DNA of 64,000 nt from Reticulitermes speratus (Eukaryota; Arthropoda; Insecta; Blattodea; Rhinotermitidae). The stretch covers positions 13,384,781 through 13,448,780 of the forward strand of contig JAJKFL010000042.1 in NCBI GenBank assembly GCA_021186555.1, read 5' to 3'. The notes under the pieces are model-generated. The model ran no database searches. It saw only the letters and a list, made by a program, of their open reading frames with translations, and was not told the DNA's origin. The translations under genes and the position numbers were made by a program. Of the stretch, positions 1 through 13,100 are shown in pieces. Numbering within the stretch: position 1 is the stretch's first letter; each line of letters starts with the position of its first letter.

Positions 1-194
1 TAAGACATTTTACTTTTTAGATTTATGGAAAGAATGGTATTGCATTGAAATACAAACACCAGAACTTGGCATAATCAAAAAGACCTCTTATTGAGAGGCA
101 CTAGACATATAGTAGCCTAAACCTTGTTGAAGTATATGTTGTTGTGGGATCATTATACAAGAAAAGTGTTTATTTGTAAATGGTCATATTTCAG

Positions 195-483
195 AATGTA
201 CCACTGACAAGATTAGAGCAATTTGAAATTCGTGTAAATGACGCAAAGTCTGAATTATATGTACCACTTCATAATACTGAAGGTCAAAAAATGGGATTCA
301 AGATCTTGAAGATGAATATAGATGGAGAAGAAACAGTACCTGTAACAGGATGTGGTGGAATCATTTGTTTGCATCATGGTAAAAGTGTCAAACAAGCTGC
401 AGCTGTGATTGTCCCTGGGGTTGCTGATGCTTTAGCACTGGCTTCATATAAAACAAGCCATCATATTATTTGTTTGCCGCATG
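195..483 (+). CDS. TWNK: Twinkle coding exon (primase-like region)
   Basis: The acceptor is ATATTTCAG ending at 194 and the donor is GTGAGT at 484. The exon begins in phase 0 and ends after the first base of a glycine codon that is completed by the next exon. The ATG at 180 is intronic and is not a start. Confidence 0.88.
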
Positions 484-3400
484 GTGAGTTTTGACTTTCT
501 ACTTGTATTTGGTTTTATTATATACCTCTGTCATAGAAGCCAGCTAAAGAATTTACAGTAAGCAAACCCTGGCATTTCATGTGACAGTTGTGACTAACAG
601 AGTTGCATTCTGGAGATACTGCTGGGCTGAAATTTTTGCACATGTGATCCAAGCCTCAGGATTACCAAACATATATATATTTTTTTTTTCATTCTATTGA
701 TGTAGCTGGTAGTTCTAAGCACCACCAGATTTGTTGTTAGGATTCATTACATTTAAACAGTTTCACATTCCAACATGTATTTTTGTTGATTTTAAACCAA
801 GACCACAGACACTGGTCACCATAAATATGAAAACATTCCTATGAAAATCACTAAAAACATTCCATTTTGCTGCACGTGTTACCGTATATTTCTTTTTCTG
901 TTCAGTTGTCTCATGTATTATAACTCTTGATTGTATTCATTGTCATGTTTCTAGGTCTGGCAAGTTTGCCGCAACAAGTCTTACCATCACTTGAACAATT
1001 TACCAAGCTTATACTTTGGTTTGGTAATGATATTGGATCTTGGGATGCAGCAAGGACTTTTGCCAAGAAACTTGGAGAAAATAGGTGTTATTTTGTTAGG
1101 CCCATTGAAAAACATCCTTCACCTTTAGTGGCTTTCTTAAAGAATCAAGATTTGAAGGCAATTATAACAGGTGCCCAGCCAATATGGCATCAAGCTATAA
1201 CAACATTTTCCAGTTTAAGGCAAGATGTTCTATCCGATCTTCAAAATAATGAAAAAGTAAGCTAAGAGAATAAGGTGCTGATTTATTTTAAAAATTAATA
1301 AACTTGAAAACACTTGTAAAACATTCTGGAAGGTGTGCTACATTGAAAATTTGGCATATTGTGTTGAATAATTAGGTTATTAATAGCAGCTTTCTTCAGT
1401 ACAGTATAATACAGTCGTATCAGTTCCTACAGCCATAAGGCTAATACTTTTGGAGTTAATCTGTATACCACTGAGCCCACAATTTGAGCTGCAGGCCAAT
1501 TTATGTATATTTTCAGTAGTTAGGATATTAGAGACATCTAGAACAGCGCTGGATCTTACGGGCTGACGGGTAGCTTTTCTGGTTAGCTCTTACATGCTGC
1601 TGAATAAATAGGTGAGTTGTGTCTAGATTGGTAAGGTGATGAGAGGCAGTAAAGTAGCACGCATGCAGCATGAAGAGATGTATGACGTTTTGAGAACATT
1701 CGAACCCCGTGCAGGTTCATTGTGTGAGATACCTTTGGTAGATTTGTTTCTGCCATTGTTCAGTCTTTTTAAACAGCCATTAATGTGTGCAGACATGTTC
1801 ATTTGTACATTGTCTTATTTCCAATGCATACATATGGTGATACATTTGCACTTCTCTCAATGATATCACTTCTGTATGTAAAGAAGCTGTAACATGATAA
1901 TCCAGTGTGAAATATCGTAACACATTTAACCAGCGATGTGTGCATGAAAGTATTACTGTTGATTTTATATTGTTAAATTTATTTGTACAGTGAAGATTTG
2001 AATCACTGTATGTGTTTGAGATTTAGAGATGTGAAAAGGGAATGAAAAATGCTTTATAAATCTGATTTGTTTGTTAGTGTTAAGCTTAGTGACACCTAAC
2101 AATAGTGAATTGACTTAGATGGTGATGTTATAACCCTGTGGAGCAGAGTTCTTCTTGAGAAGCTGATAGTCTCAGCTGGTCAAGAAATTCTTCACCTTGT
2201 ATGGACCCTAAAGGTTCATTATTATGTTCACAAGAGTTCATTACCTGTCCTGTGTCAAGTGAGTTTAGCTGTATACTCACACACTGTTTTGTAACTGTAA
2301 TACCATATATGTATTAATACCCGTCACTTTGATATTACCTCCTCAGTCAGTATAGTGACCAGGCTATTGACTGGACACCAGGGAATCACGGCCCAATTCT
2401 TAGCAAGAGTGGAGATTTTTCTGTTTTTCAAAGTGTCCAGACAGGCTCAGGGGCCACTTGGCTTCTATCGAAAGGATAATGGGGCTTTCTGCCCAGAGTG
2501 AAGTGGTCTGGGCCTACAGCTGATCACTCACCTCCAGCTTGTACCAAGGTTAAGAATGCATTCAGCTATATCTTCACTTCACTGTTTATATTTGTATGAG
2601 GCAATGTGTTTAATTTAGTATATGAAACTTGACCATCAATGTCTTAAGTGTCCTACACGCTCCATTGTCATGAAGTTGTCCTACTGAAGTTTTGTGTCCA
2701 TTTCTTTCATCTCACCCTGTGTGTTGCATGTCTCACTCATTTTCTACCCCATAATTTTATCTTGTTAATAATATTTGGTGAAGAATAAAATTCTGAAACT
2801 TCTGATGTAATTTACTCCCTTCTTCTGTTACTTCTGTGATGTAATGCCAAGTGATCTCCTCAGTGTCCTGCTCCCAAACTCCCTCAAATTATGTTTTTCA
2901 GTTAGAGTGAAAGGTGATTTTTCACACTCATATGTAGAACAAGGTAAAACTGTATGTAAAGTTGTGTGTGTTAGTATGTGATGCTGACTTACTGTCAGAT
3001 TGATTGCTTTTCACACATCACACAGTGAAATTACACTTAGATGTTTTATGTAGTCCAGTTTTTTGTGCATTTGTACAGTAATATATCTTTTTTTATTTAC
3101 TTACAAGTATTTGAAATCTGTACAGGTGCAAGGGGTGAAGTGGAAAAGATATCCAGCTCTAAACCGAATTCTTAAAGGACATCGTCGTGGTGAATTTACA
3201 GTTCTTACTGGACCCACAGGATGTGGGAAAACAACATTCATGAGTGAATATTCATTAGATCTGGCAATGCAGGGTGTAAATACACTATGGGGTAGTTTTG
3301 AGATCCGCAATGCTAGATTGGCTCGTACTATGCTGCAGCAAATGGCAGGAGTACCTCTGGATGCACATTTGGATCAATTTGACATGTGGGCAGATAAATT

Positions 3401-5552
3401 TGAATGTCTTCCTCTGTATTTCATGACATTCCATGGTCAACAGTCTATTAAAGTGGTCATGGAGGCAGTAGAGCATGCAGCTTATGTACATGACATTGCT
3501 CATGTGGTAATCGATAATGTGCAGTTTATGATGGGAATCTCAGAAGAGCCCAGGCATATTGACAGGTTTTGGAAGCAAGATGCTGTTATAGCAAGTTTTC
3601 GCACATTTTCTACAAAGAAGAACTGTCATGTTACATTAGTGATGCATCCTAGGAAAGAGAAAGATGTAGAAGATCTGACTATTAATTCTGTCTTTGGAGG
3701 TGCAAAAGCCACACAAGAGGCTGATAATATTCTCATAATTCAGGATAAGCGGTTGACATCTGTAAGAGGCAAGAAATACTTGCAGGTAAAATTAATAAAA
3801 CCTAAATGCTTTTTTCTCTAGCATTTGAATAGAGGGTCAGTAACCACTAATAAAATGAAAGATGCACAGAAATTTTAAAGAAGTCTGTCACTGTCTGTTT
3901 TATGTTTGTCTTTATCATTTTCTTGCAGTGAGTATTCCTGTTGCAGACCTTACTGTACCTTAATCAATTGTCATTATAGATGATTTCATGGCAGTTTGTT
4001 AATGTTCATCCTTTCTTTAGTGATGCCAGTATGCAGAAATGGGCCATAGGTTTCAGAGACCCCCAATGTCTCCATCTTCAGTGTGAAATGACTACCCCAT
4101 GGTCCTTGTCAATGCTTACAGTACCTGTCCACCAACTGTATGTGTGTCAAGCACTAGCTGATGGGAATGAATGAAAAATACAGTATAAGGACTTATCTCT
4201 TTCTGTTGCGGGGGGGGGGGGGGGGGGGGGGGGGGGCATGTCTGTGGAACCTGTGTGGAGAGAGAGTAGGCTTTGGGAACAGGTGTTAGAAGAGTAGTAG
4301 GAGAAACTTGATCCTGAAAATGATGCTGGATCAAATGTAACTTAGTGGTGTTAGGGAATAGAGGTATAGCCTGGTACCCATTGGTTAGGAGGATGGTGGG
4401 TTCTAGATCCACCCTGGGTGTTTGGAGGAGATTAAAATCTCTTGCCCCTGCTGGGATTCAAGGCCTGGATCATCCAGCTGAAAGCCTAGTTACTATACTG
4501 ACTGTACCGTCCCAGCTCCCCATATCTATGGGACAGTGACTTAAAATTTAAGAACAATTTCAAAACTCTCATAAGTTCAGAAAACTAAAATATGGAAGTA
4601 TTTTATTTGACAGACCATTGTAATTGTATGCATTTGTTTTGCACTTAATTATGTTTGTGTATGTTTGTGTTTAGTTTGTTAGGCATACTAAATAGAATGG
4701 AGCATTAGAAACCTTGTTAGCATTTTTATGGGAATTTGCAGTAAATGGGTTTAGCATGTATATAACTGTACATACTGTACATAGGGGTTTCTTTTTGTAG
4801 TTCATTGAAATAGTTCGTTAGTACTGACAAGGTGGTTGCAAGTGCTATAAATCTAGCAGAAAAACTGGGAAATGACAAGTAATGAATGAACCTCACTATT
4901 CAGTGGACAGTTTGAATTTGTTTGTGTTACACGCCTGTAATGTAGTGGAATGATATTCTAGCATGTCTTTTAAGGTTATTGCTAAATAGATTGTACTTAA
5001 AGGAAAATAAATTCCCAGTATTTAAATTAATAGTTGATATTTTGAAGTTTTCGGTGAGAAGTGTGAATGATTTACATAAGAAACAGCATTTTCTTATGTG
5101 TTCATATTACAGTGGTTTTCAGAAGATACTGGGTGCACACTGTCAGATTTTGTTGTCCATTGTTTGTTTAAGTCCAACAGTTAAATCCCATTATAGCACC
5201 ACTGTTTGTTCACCACAGTTTGTGGCGGTGTATCGAAGGTGGCGGTTAATTGAACTGTTGTGTAGTAGGGAATTTCTGTTCACAGACTTTCATGGGCACT
5301 AAGCAAGGGTGTCACTGTATTGCAGGTTGACTGTACTTTGTTTCAAACCATGAGAAATGTGAAAGCTAATTAAATAATATGACAACTCTGAAATAAAGGA
5401 AGGTGAAGTATACTTTATTGTTCCAGGTGGCTAAGAATCGGTACAGTGGAGACTTGGGTATCATGCCGTTGGAGTTTGATAAGGATAGTCTTAGTTATGC
5501 ACAAAGGAAGAGGAAAGTGCCTGATGAAAGCAATATTCCAAATCCAGAATAA
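195..5552 (+). CDS. TWNK: Twinkle mitochondrial replicative DNA helicase, 3' part of gene (4 exons)
   Basis: Twinkle is the hexameric 5'-3' helicase that unwinds mitochondrial DNA at the replication fork in the matrix. Exons 195-483, 955-1256, 3126-3785 and 5427-5552 join in phases 1, 0 and 0, each with AG/GT borders, and give the last 458 residues. The first two exons hold the degenerate primase/TOPRIM-like region and linker. The third is the RecA-like helicase core, with Walker A GPTGCGKT (3210-3233), Walker B HVVIDN (3501-3518), and the family stretches NTLWGSFEI and [11 protein letters not shown]. The last exon gives the KNRYSGDLG strand and a short basic tail. Animal Twinkle is about 610-690 residues, so the transit peptide and roughly 150-200 N-terminal residues lie left of the window. 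Family call is firm; exon borders are read by eye. Confidence 0.95.
484..954 (+). other. Twinkle intron
   Basis: AT-rich intron of 471 bp with a short T tract near 680. I see no repeat or other feature in it. Confidence 0.8.
955..1256 (+). CDS. TWNK: Twinkle coding exon (linker region)
   Basis: The acceptor is TTTCTAG ending at 954 and the donor is GTAAGC at 1257. It completes the split glycine codon and encodes GLASLPQQ onward to NNEK, with the family-typical LEQF and WFGND segments. Confidence 0.9.
2115..2280 (-). repeat. Fragment of a dispersed LINE-like 3' end
   Basis: The run TGTGGAGCAGAGTTCTTCTT through CAAGAAATTCTTCACCTTGT is the reverse complement of the ends of the fragments at 55480-55945 and 57270-57455, and resembles 20925-21055. 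The longer copies encode the basic C-terminus typical of insect LINE reverse transcriptases, so this is probably a 3' UTR piece. Confidence 0.45.
2341..2582 (+). mobile_element. Degenerate tRNA-derived SINE, family A
   Basis: Keeps the family order seen in intact copies: the head CAGTCAGTATAGTGAC, a decayed B box, GAGATTTTTCT, CCAGACAGGCTC, and a 3' part with CTCACCTCCAGC and GGTTAAGAATG. The B box has lost its consensus, so this is an old copy. Confidence 0.65.
3126..3785 (+). CDS. TWNK: Twinkle coding exon (RecA-like helicase core)
   Basis: The acceptor is TGTACAG ending at 3125 and the donor is GTAAAA at 3786. The 220 codons are in phase 0 at both ends. The exon carries Walker A, Walker B and the QEADNIL motif near the end, so the whole ATPase fold is in one exon. 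Confidence 0.95.
4210..4236 (+). repeat. Poly(G) homopolymer, 27 bases
   Basis: An unbroken run of 27 G follows TTCTGTTGC. It could fold as a G-quadruplex, and its exact length is likely to be unreliable in any assembly. Confidence 0.95.
4352..4512 (-). mobile_element. Partial SINE, family A
   Basis: On the minus strand it reads CAGTCAGTATAGTAACTAGG, then GCTGGATGATCCAGG, GAATCCCAGCAGGGGCAAGAGATTTT. These are the family A head, decayed B box and start of body. The 3' half is missing or too diverged to follow. Confidence 0.65.
5427..5552 (+). CDS. TWNK: Twinkle last coding exon
   Basis: The acceptor is TTCCAG ending at 5426. It encodes [11 protein letters not shown] and a 20-30 residue tail, with TAA at 5550-5552. 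It is too short to stand out as an open reading frame; I recovered it from the required continuation after KYLQ. Confidence 0.93.
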   Translation: MAKNRYSGDLGIMPLEFDKDSLSYAQRKRKVPDESNIPNPE

Positions 5553-6870
5553 TACTTATTAAATGTAAATAGCCTCTTAAATCTTGAATTGATTTGTAAT
5601 TCACAAATGAAGACCAACGCAGTACACAATATGTTGTGGATACCAATAGTATTTATTAATTAATATGTCCTTTCATGTTTCAGCTAGGCTGGGTTATCAT
5701 TAGGGAGAACGTGTAAAATAAAAGTATAAATTACATACGTTTCACATTAAAAACTTTGTAATGATGAATGATTATACACTATTAGCCTGTAATGGGTCAG
5801 CTAATTGAAGGCACTATTTCTGTTTAAATGTAAAACATAATTTCTGCTTTGTATTTTATGTGTTGTCCCTGGTGATGGTCCAGCATGGCTGAAAGGTGAG
5901 AGGAATATTAAACTTACATTTGCTGTCCATTAACATCTTGTGTACTCTGTTGGCTTTTGTTGCTGAATTAAATAGCCTCTTGAGTGTGTGTTGTTGCATT
6001 CCTATACAGCAGCATTATGCATTATATCTGCCTTTTCAATATAAAGCATTGATTATACCTTTATTTTAAAATATTTTTATGTGGATTAATAAATTATATG
6101 ATTCATAGGGGTTTCTATCACTTTTGTCCCTTTTTTTTCCCAAGAAGTTGGTACATTGGAAAACTCATTTGACGGTTTGCATGGTTGTCTTAATCATGTC
6201 TAGCCCTTATACTGAGGGAATTTTTTTCGTTTTGCTCGGCGTACTGTGTGAGACCAGCTTTGTAACTCCAGAACATTTTGTGGGCCCCTACATTTTCATG
6301 GTGGTGCTTTTGGGCTCAATTGAGAAAATGTGCAGTGGCAAAAAGACTTAGGAACACAGTAATTGTTATAAATGATCGATACTTTTATTTACCACAATAA
6401 AAAACATTTGAAATATGTATGGCTTGCAGTGACGATGACAGTACAGGAAACTAGGCCCTGGCTGGAAGAGCAAGACAGTGTGACTTCGCGATGCCTTTAG
6501 AATAAAAACCGGTGACTCGCCGGACTGCATAACCTGTAGGTGTGGAACCACTGCGCTAGCCGAAAGAATTTAAGAAACTACTTGGTCTATGAACATGACG
6601 CATTCGGAGTCACGCCCTGTTCACATAAAATTACATTATTCGGTAGGGTTGACATAAAATGATTCAGTGCTTGTTAATTTAACAATACGAAGAGCCTTCT
6701 GTAATTATTTTTAGTGTGCCATATTTACTCCATGCCACCGTGCTGTAAGTGAACACGCCAATCTTCGCGACGCGTTTAGGTAGCACAAGTGGGCGGAAGT
6801 TTGTCCGTGGGTAAGCTCCGAAGCACGTGTTCTTGCATGCCTGCTACCGGATCGTGACAATGTAAACACA
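5553..6870 (+). other. Twinkle 3' UTR and intergenic spacer
   Basis: The likely polyadenylation signal AATAAA is at 5717-5722, 165 bp after the stop. The rest is AT-rich. Near 6480-6560 a minus-strand stretch (CTAGCGCAGTGGTTCC) looks like a tRNA-type A box of an unplaced SINE. The last 150 bp before 6871 are richer in CpG (ACGCGT, CACGTG), as expected for a promoter region, but no TATA box or initiator is clear. Confidence 0.6.
5717..5722 (+). terminator. Probable polyadenylation signal of Twinkle
   Basis: AATAAA in the sequence GTGTAAAATAAAAGT, 165 bp past the TAA stop. It is the first canonical hexamer after the stop. Confidence 0.55.
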
Positions 6871-7106
6871 ATGGCGGCGATGAAACGTGTGAAGGGAGCA
6901 ATTATTTATATTTTCATGAAATTGTTGTGTATTGTGGTGTTTTTTGTGTTGATTTGGAAGACAACAAATGGCGAAAATAGCCAAATAGTTAACAAGGATC
7001 CCACAGTTGTAATTACACTTCTAGTAAGAAATAAAGCTCACACACTTCCATATTTTTTGACGTTACTTGAGAGGTTAGACTATCCGAAAGACCGAATTTC
7101 ATTATG
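6871..7106 (+). CDS. Procollagen galactosyltransferase exon 1 (signal and first strand)
   Basis: The start is ATGGCGGCG. The exon ends with TG of a tryptophan codon before the donor GTAAGT at 7107. It encodes the hydrophobic N-terminus and the [18 protein letters not shown] motif. Confidence 0.92.
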
Positions 7107-10100
7107 GTAAGTCTTTATTTGTGCGAGTGGACGGTTGCTATAATTATAAGAAGTAATAAACAGATACTGAAAAATATGTCGCCAAATAGATCGCTGGAGG
7201 TGTACGTACTGACGTTAGGAGTGTGGTATTTTGTTACTGAATATGAAGTAATGATGCAAGGTGCATACAGCACATTGCTATCTGACATTATTTTTCAGAC
7301 TTTATAAAAAATTGCTGCCATTATTACAGAAGAGTATTGAACTGGCGCATTGTATGTGATTATTGTCAAGAATACATACTGAATTATTTATTCTCAAAAG
7401 TACTGGAAGCATCATTCATTATTCGGGAATTTACAACACACACAAATAATGAAAATGAAGATTTTTTCTTAACAGCCGTAATGTGGATGAAAATATGAAC
7501 ACATTTCTAAACATTCTCCTGAGAATTTTTAAGGTTAATTTTCTTATAAAAATAGAGAAAAGTGTGACTGAAAATTATGAATGGTACTGAAGGTATCACA
7601 ACACCATGCAAACATAAACGAGAACTTTACCAAAATAGCTGATTGACAAGAACAGGATACAAACATAAAGTGAATGACAAACAGTGACAGTTTAACTGTA
7701 TAGAGATGAAGTTTATATGAGCTTCACCTGGGGTGCAGTGTGTACCGATTACTCTGCAGCTGAATAAGAATATCACTAAAGGTTCTATGCAACACTACTG
7801 ATATTTAGCCCCACAACATAAAAGCATGTACATTTAAAAATAATTACACATCAGAAATATTAATATTTGTAAGAGGATAAATCAGTTCACTTATGAAGCC
7901 ATCACATAGTTGAACACATTTACCTAACAAAATATTAAAGTAACACACATGTTGTAAGACTGTAAGTGATCAATATTTTATAATTGTGATGTAATGCAAG
8001 TGTGTTGTTATTTACCTGTGTAGTCATTTTACAAGTTTAGAACATAGTTTTGTGTTGTTCCATGCAAACTTTTCACATTTGTATATTTTACAGATGGTCT
8101 AATGTTGGCCTGTATATGCCACAACATGTAAGGATTTAAATAAACATCTATATAAAAATTTATTTATAATAATATATATTAAATATTTATTTTGTTGTTT
8201 ATGTTGATATTGATTGAGTAGATCACATTCATACCTTTGTATCTGATTCCTGTTCTGTGTGCTCTGATGTAATGGATTCTGATCATGTACACTAGTTGTT
8301 TCACATAGCTGTAGAAGTAAAAGTCTGACAGAATGAGGTACAAAGATCTATGTGTTCAAGCATTCGGCCCTCCCTCTTCCTGTACAATGGAAAGATGGCA
8401 TGCTCATCTTAAATCTGGAATGACACAATTTTCCAGCATGTTAGAAACATACTTCATGTCCAATGAGTCCATGAAGAAATAAAACTCTATTTGTTATTCA
8501 TTAGTTCACACTGCATGTTTCCTGTAAGCCTATTACATTGTAGTTTAGTGACAAGCATACAGATTGTCCTGGTTCCTTCTCGTTGCATTTCCTACAGTAT
8601 CAATTTCTTGTGAAAACCATGCATTCTAGCAGATCTCAGGTAGCAGATCTTCAACAAAGTGGCTGCAGGACAGTACTCACGTTCTGCACAGTTTGACCTT
8701 CATTTCCACATCATATTGTCATATATATGATTAATATATTATAACTTTTGGTGAATTACCACTGGTCTGTGCTATAGCTGAGGTGGTTAGTTGTTGGTTT
8801 GTTACTATGGGGGACAGTGTTCGATACCAGGACAGACCACATGGGATTTGTGATGGATGAGAGTGATACTGGAACAGGTTTTTCTTTGAGTACTTAAGTT
8901 TTCTCTTGTCAGTATCATTCCACCAGTGCTCCATACACAGATTTATCCACGTACCACCATTGACACTATATAATCCTGAGTGATTGACAGCAATGCTAAA
9001 TATAGCATAAACGAATGCTACTGTTTGTCTTCTATTATGTGTTCGTTTCATATTCCTAGATTACACCATCAAGAAGTAGCAGAGCTTTAAACCTGCACCA
9101 TGCGTAATGTCACATATTTTTTTGTACAGGGTTCGTAGTGATCATAATGAAGACAGAACCATAGAAATCTTGAAGCTTTGGCTCTCATCTGTTGAGGGTC
9201 AGTACCATTCTGTAAGTGCAGAGCTTCTATCTTCTCCCCCTGAACGATTGCCTGAAGAGAAGGGACCAGCACATTGGCCTTCATCACGGTTCACACATGT
9301 TATTGAGTTGCGTGAAGAGGCCTTGGTTGCTGCCAGACAGATGTGGGCTGACTATGTGTGGGTGAGTGTTCAGTTAGCTTGTCAGGTAACATGAGCTTTC
9401 AGATCTTTGTAACTCTGTAGATAGTTTTAGAAGAATACTTTTAACTTAAATGATATGAAGTGGTATTATTTGTAATTAATGTGTTTCTTTTATATTCCTG
9501 CTGACTCTGTGATTGACCTCTTGGCCATTGTTAGCATATAAACATTGAAACAATCTACTATTACTGCCACCACTGCTGTCACCACCACCAACAACAACAC
9601 TGCCACTTGCTCTTATAGTAGTAGTAGTAGTAGTAGAAATGTTATCATCATCATTATCATTCTATTATTACTATTTTGCTTTGACATTTTATTCAGTGAA
9701 GCTGTTTGCCTTTCTCTGGTGAGATTGAGGGAGGAGCCATGAAAATCTTCAGCCAGGATATTACCAGTGTCCTGCCCAAGATTCAAATGGGGTACCTTCT
9801 GAATACAAATCAGATGGCAGCTTGCATTGTTTGAGATATGTCAGGCTGTCTGATTGTTAATTAATTTCTTAGCTAATAAATTGTTGGTGTAGTGTGATAA
9901 TGCATAAATGGTGTAGTGAGCATGAAAAAAACATTGCTTACCTATAATGTAGTCAGTTAATTTTGAATTACAGTTCACATTTTTTTGAATTATTAGGTGT
10001 GCTGAAATGGGTCGTGGTTTGGAACAAACTTACAATTTTTTAGTCTTTCATCCTCTGGGAATTGTCTGATTTTGTGTAGGATTAAAATGCCTTACAGGTA

Positions 10101-13100
10101 AAAAATTGTTTTGGAGTATTATAAATTATAAGAAAAACTCCTTAAAATGTGGTGAGTTCTTCATCTGAATCCATAGACGATGCTAAGTATTTTAGAACCA
10201 AAAGTCACCATTAATGACGGAAAGTTTGCGTGGTGGAGCCATTCCTTGCACATTCTGAAGTGTTAGGGGAGTTAGGCAAGTATTTTGATGTCTGCAACAA
10301 ACAGATAAAGCAGCAAACAGTCAAGGTTTGTCTGGTTTTTAGGGGAAAATGACTACTTTTTTTAGCAAGTTGTTTGTGTATTAAACAGTGCTGAAATTCG
10401 AATGCACTATGATCAGTTATTAAGGAATGCTGGAAATTGCCTACCATGCTCTAATGTCATGCCTTAAGGAAAATTAAGTTGCTTGGTATCTGTGTCAGAG
10501 GTTCAGATTTGTAACTGGCTGGATTCTGTATGGATTTTTCCATGTACATTTCCTTTCCTTCACTTAATTAAGGCAAAATATTTGCTGTTGTTGTTCTTCT
10601 TCTGAACCTCCGTAGGTTTAGGCTATTGAGCCTGTTCTCATCTTTGAAGATTAATTTGGTCCCTAATATTTGTTAATATGAATAATGCCAGGCTGACTGT
10701 AAGCTTTAGGACCCCTGTGCTGGCTGTCATCCAGTGATGTAGATAAGATCCCCACAGACCCTGTGGTGCAGGGGGCCCCCAAACATACAGAATACTAACA
10801 TCTGTTGTGGATTTGTTTTGGTGGAATTCCATTCTTCTGATAGAAGGCTGTATTTTAGATCCCTGTTATGAGATCTGGGCATAACTTTGCTAATAATCGT
10901 AGGGGGATCCTCGAATATCGAATTATGGGAGGCCCCTGAGTGGTTATCTGTGCTATTGCTGCCATTCTTATTGTAAAGTGACGAGCCCAGTTTTAGGTGT
11001 CCCTTCTTCAGAAATGGTATCCTTCGCAATGGCAAAAATGGCCAGAGGGTTTAATATACATAGAACACGGGTGGAGGTATTATTACATGAAACATTTTTA
11101 AATTATTCATTTATTTCTGCATGTATGTCTGTGTTTCTAATCAACTTGTTGTAATATTTTTGTTTTTCAGTTACTTGACTGTGATGTCTTCATAACAAAT
11201 ACCCAGGTTTTGAGGTTGCTCATTTCAAAAGGCCATACTTTGGTAGCACCAATGCTTAAGTCTGATGGACTGTACTCTAACTTCTGGTGTGGGATGACAG
11301 AAGAATACTACTACCTCCGAACCGAGGACTACAAGCCCATCCTGCAGCGTGAACACATTGGTTGTTTTCACGTTCCAATGGTTCATTCGTCGGTACTCAT
11401 TGATCTTCGCCGAGCCTCATCCAATGGCCTTACCTTTGTGTCTAGTAAAGTGCCTGATTATAAGGGACCACATGATGATATTATCACATTTGCCCTAGCT
11501 GCCAATAAGTCTGGTATGTATAAAAATGGAATATTTTGTATGCATTTGTTATGTATTTTCTGTAAGTGTCATATGGTCAGTACTGTAACTTCACCATGTA
11601 GTGTGGAGTGACCAGGTATACATACTATAACCATCTGAAGACAGATGCTCATCTAAACTATATATAAAACCCCAGTGGTTACCTCACAGAGAATACAGTC
11701 CATCTCCATTAGAAAGATCAACTCGTTAATGCTGTGTTTGGGAAATAGTATTTATTGTGAGAATCTTACAAAACATATAAATACACTGCATGGTCAAAGT
11801 ACAAGTTTCTTAATGTTACAGCATGTGGTACATATAGGTAGCACTGGGCTTTAAAAGTGGGCTGGGCTAGCGTAGTCAGTATAGCAACTTGCTATGAGCT
11901 GGACGGTCCGGGGATCGAATCCCGTTGGTGGCGAGATTTTCAGCACCCATCCAGACCGGCTTTAGGGCCTACCCAGCTTCCTGTACAATGGGTACCGGAT
12001 CATTCCCGGGAGTAAAGCGGCCGGGGCGTGGCATTAACCGCCCACCCCCATCTAGCGCTGAGGTTAAAGAAAGAGTAGAGCTATACTTTTACTCCCCCTC
12101 TGGGCCTTCATGGTCTGTTCTAGGGTGAACTTTACCTTTACCTTTACCTTACTGGGCTTTAAAAGGATTGCTGCTGGGACAGTCTAATTTGTGTTACCTG
12201 TCAAGTTTTCTAGGATTGGCAAGTGTGGGATTGATTACTACTAGATTTTGGTGACTTTGTAGTACAATTGTATTATTAATAGGTGAAAAATCAGTTAAAT
12301 ATATTAATAATTTATTTGCAAAGCCGGAGCCGGGGTAGTGTAGTCAGCATAGTGACTATGGTACGGGCTTGACGGTCCAGGGTTCGAATCCCGGTGGTAG
12401 GGGAAAGAGATTTTTCTCTTCTCCAAAACTTCCAGACTGGCTCTGGGGCCCATCCAGCCCCCTATTCAATTGGTGCCGGGGTTCTTTCCCACGCGTAAAG
12501 GGGCTGGGACATGAAGTTAACCACTCACCTCCATCTAGTGCTGAGGATAAGGATGAGTGGAGTTATACCTCTTCTTCCCCTAGATGCCTTCCTGGTGTGG
12601 ACAGGGAAAACTTTACTTTTATTTGTAAAGTCATCATACTTCATGATAACTTCAGAATCCGCTGTGAATTCCAGACTTTACATTCATGTTTAATTGGTGA
12701 TTAAGAAAAATTACAACACTGTTACTGAACATTAAATATGATGTGTGACTGCACAGTAGACTTGAGAATTGTGTGGACCCGACTGTTTCAGTACATACAT
12801 ACATACATACAGACATACATTTCATGGATCCATAAGTCTGTCAAAGTGACAACTGGACGTGGTATAAGTCATAATATACAAATATACAGCTATACAGACT
12901 ATAGAATTTTACATTTGAACACCATAAACTAGAACACTATAAACATGTTACATACCTCACTATGAACCATCTTTATACATAAAAAATTCATCTACTGAGT
13001 AAAAGGAGTGTGTATTTAAGTATTTTCTTAATGCTACTTTAAATTTTCTCTTTTCATTCTTAAGACTTATGAGACTCAGTGGGAGTCTGTTGAAAATTCT

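Larger units (their letters stand above)
1257..3125 (+). other. Twinkle intron with two old repeat remnants
   Basis: Intron of 1.9 kb. It contains a short LINE-tail-like fragment on the minus strand and a degenerate SINE, listed separately. The open frame at 1636-1863 has no recognisable content. Confidence 0.75.
3786..5426 (+). other. Twinkle intron with a poly(G) tract and a SINE fragment
   Basis: Intron of 1.6 kb. It carries the homopolymer at 4210-4236 and a minus-strand SINE A piece at 4352-4512. The rest is AT-rich with nothing recognised. Confidence 0.75.

Noticed and set aside
1636..1863. 75-codon open frame as an extra Twinkle exon
   Set aside because: No similarity, and exon 955-1256 joins 3126-3785 directly in frame.
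9107..9129. ATG-type start at 9107 for a separate gene
   Set aside because: It is intron sequence before the exon 2 acceptor; frame and homology continue from exon 1.
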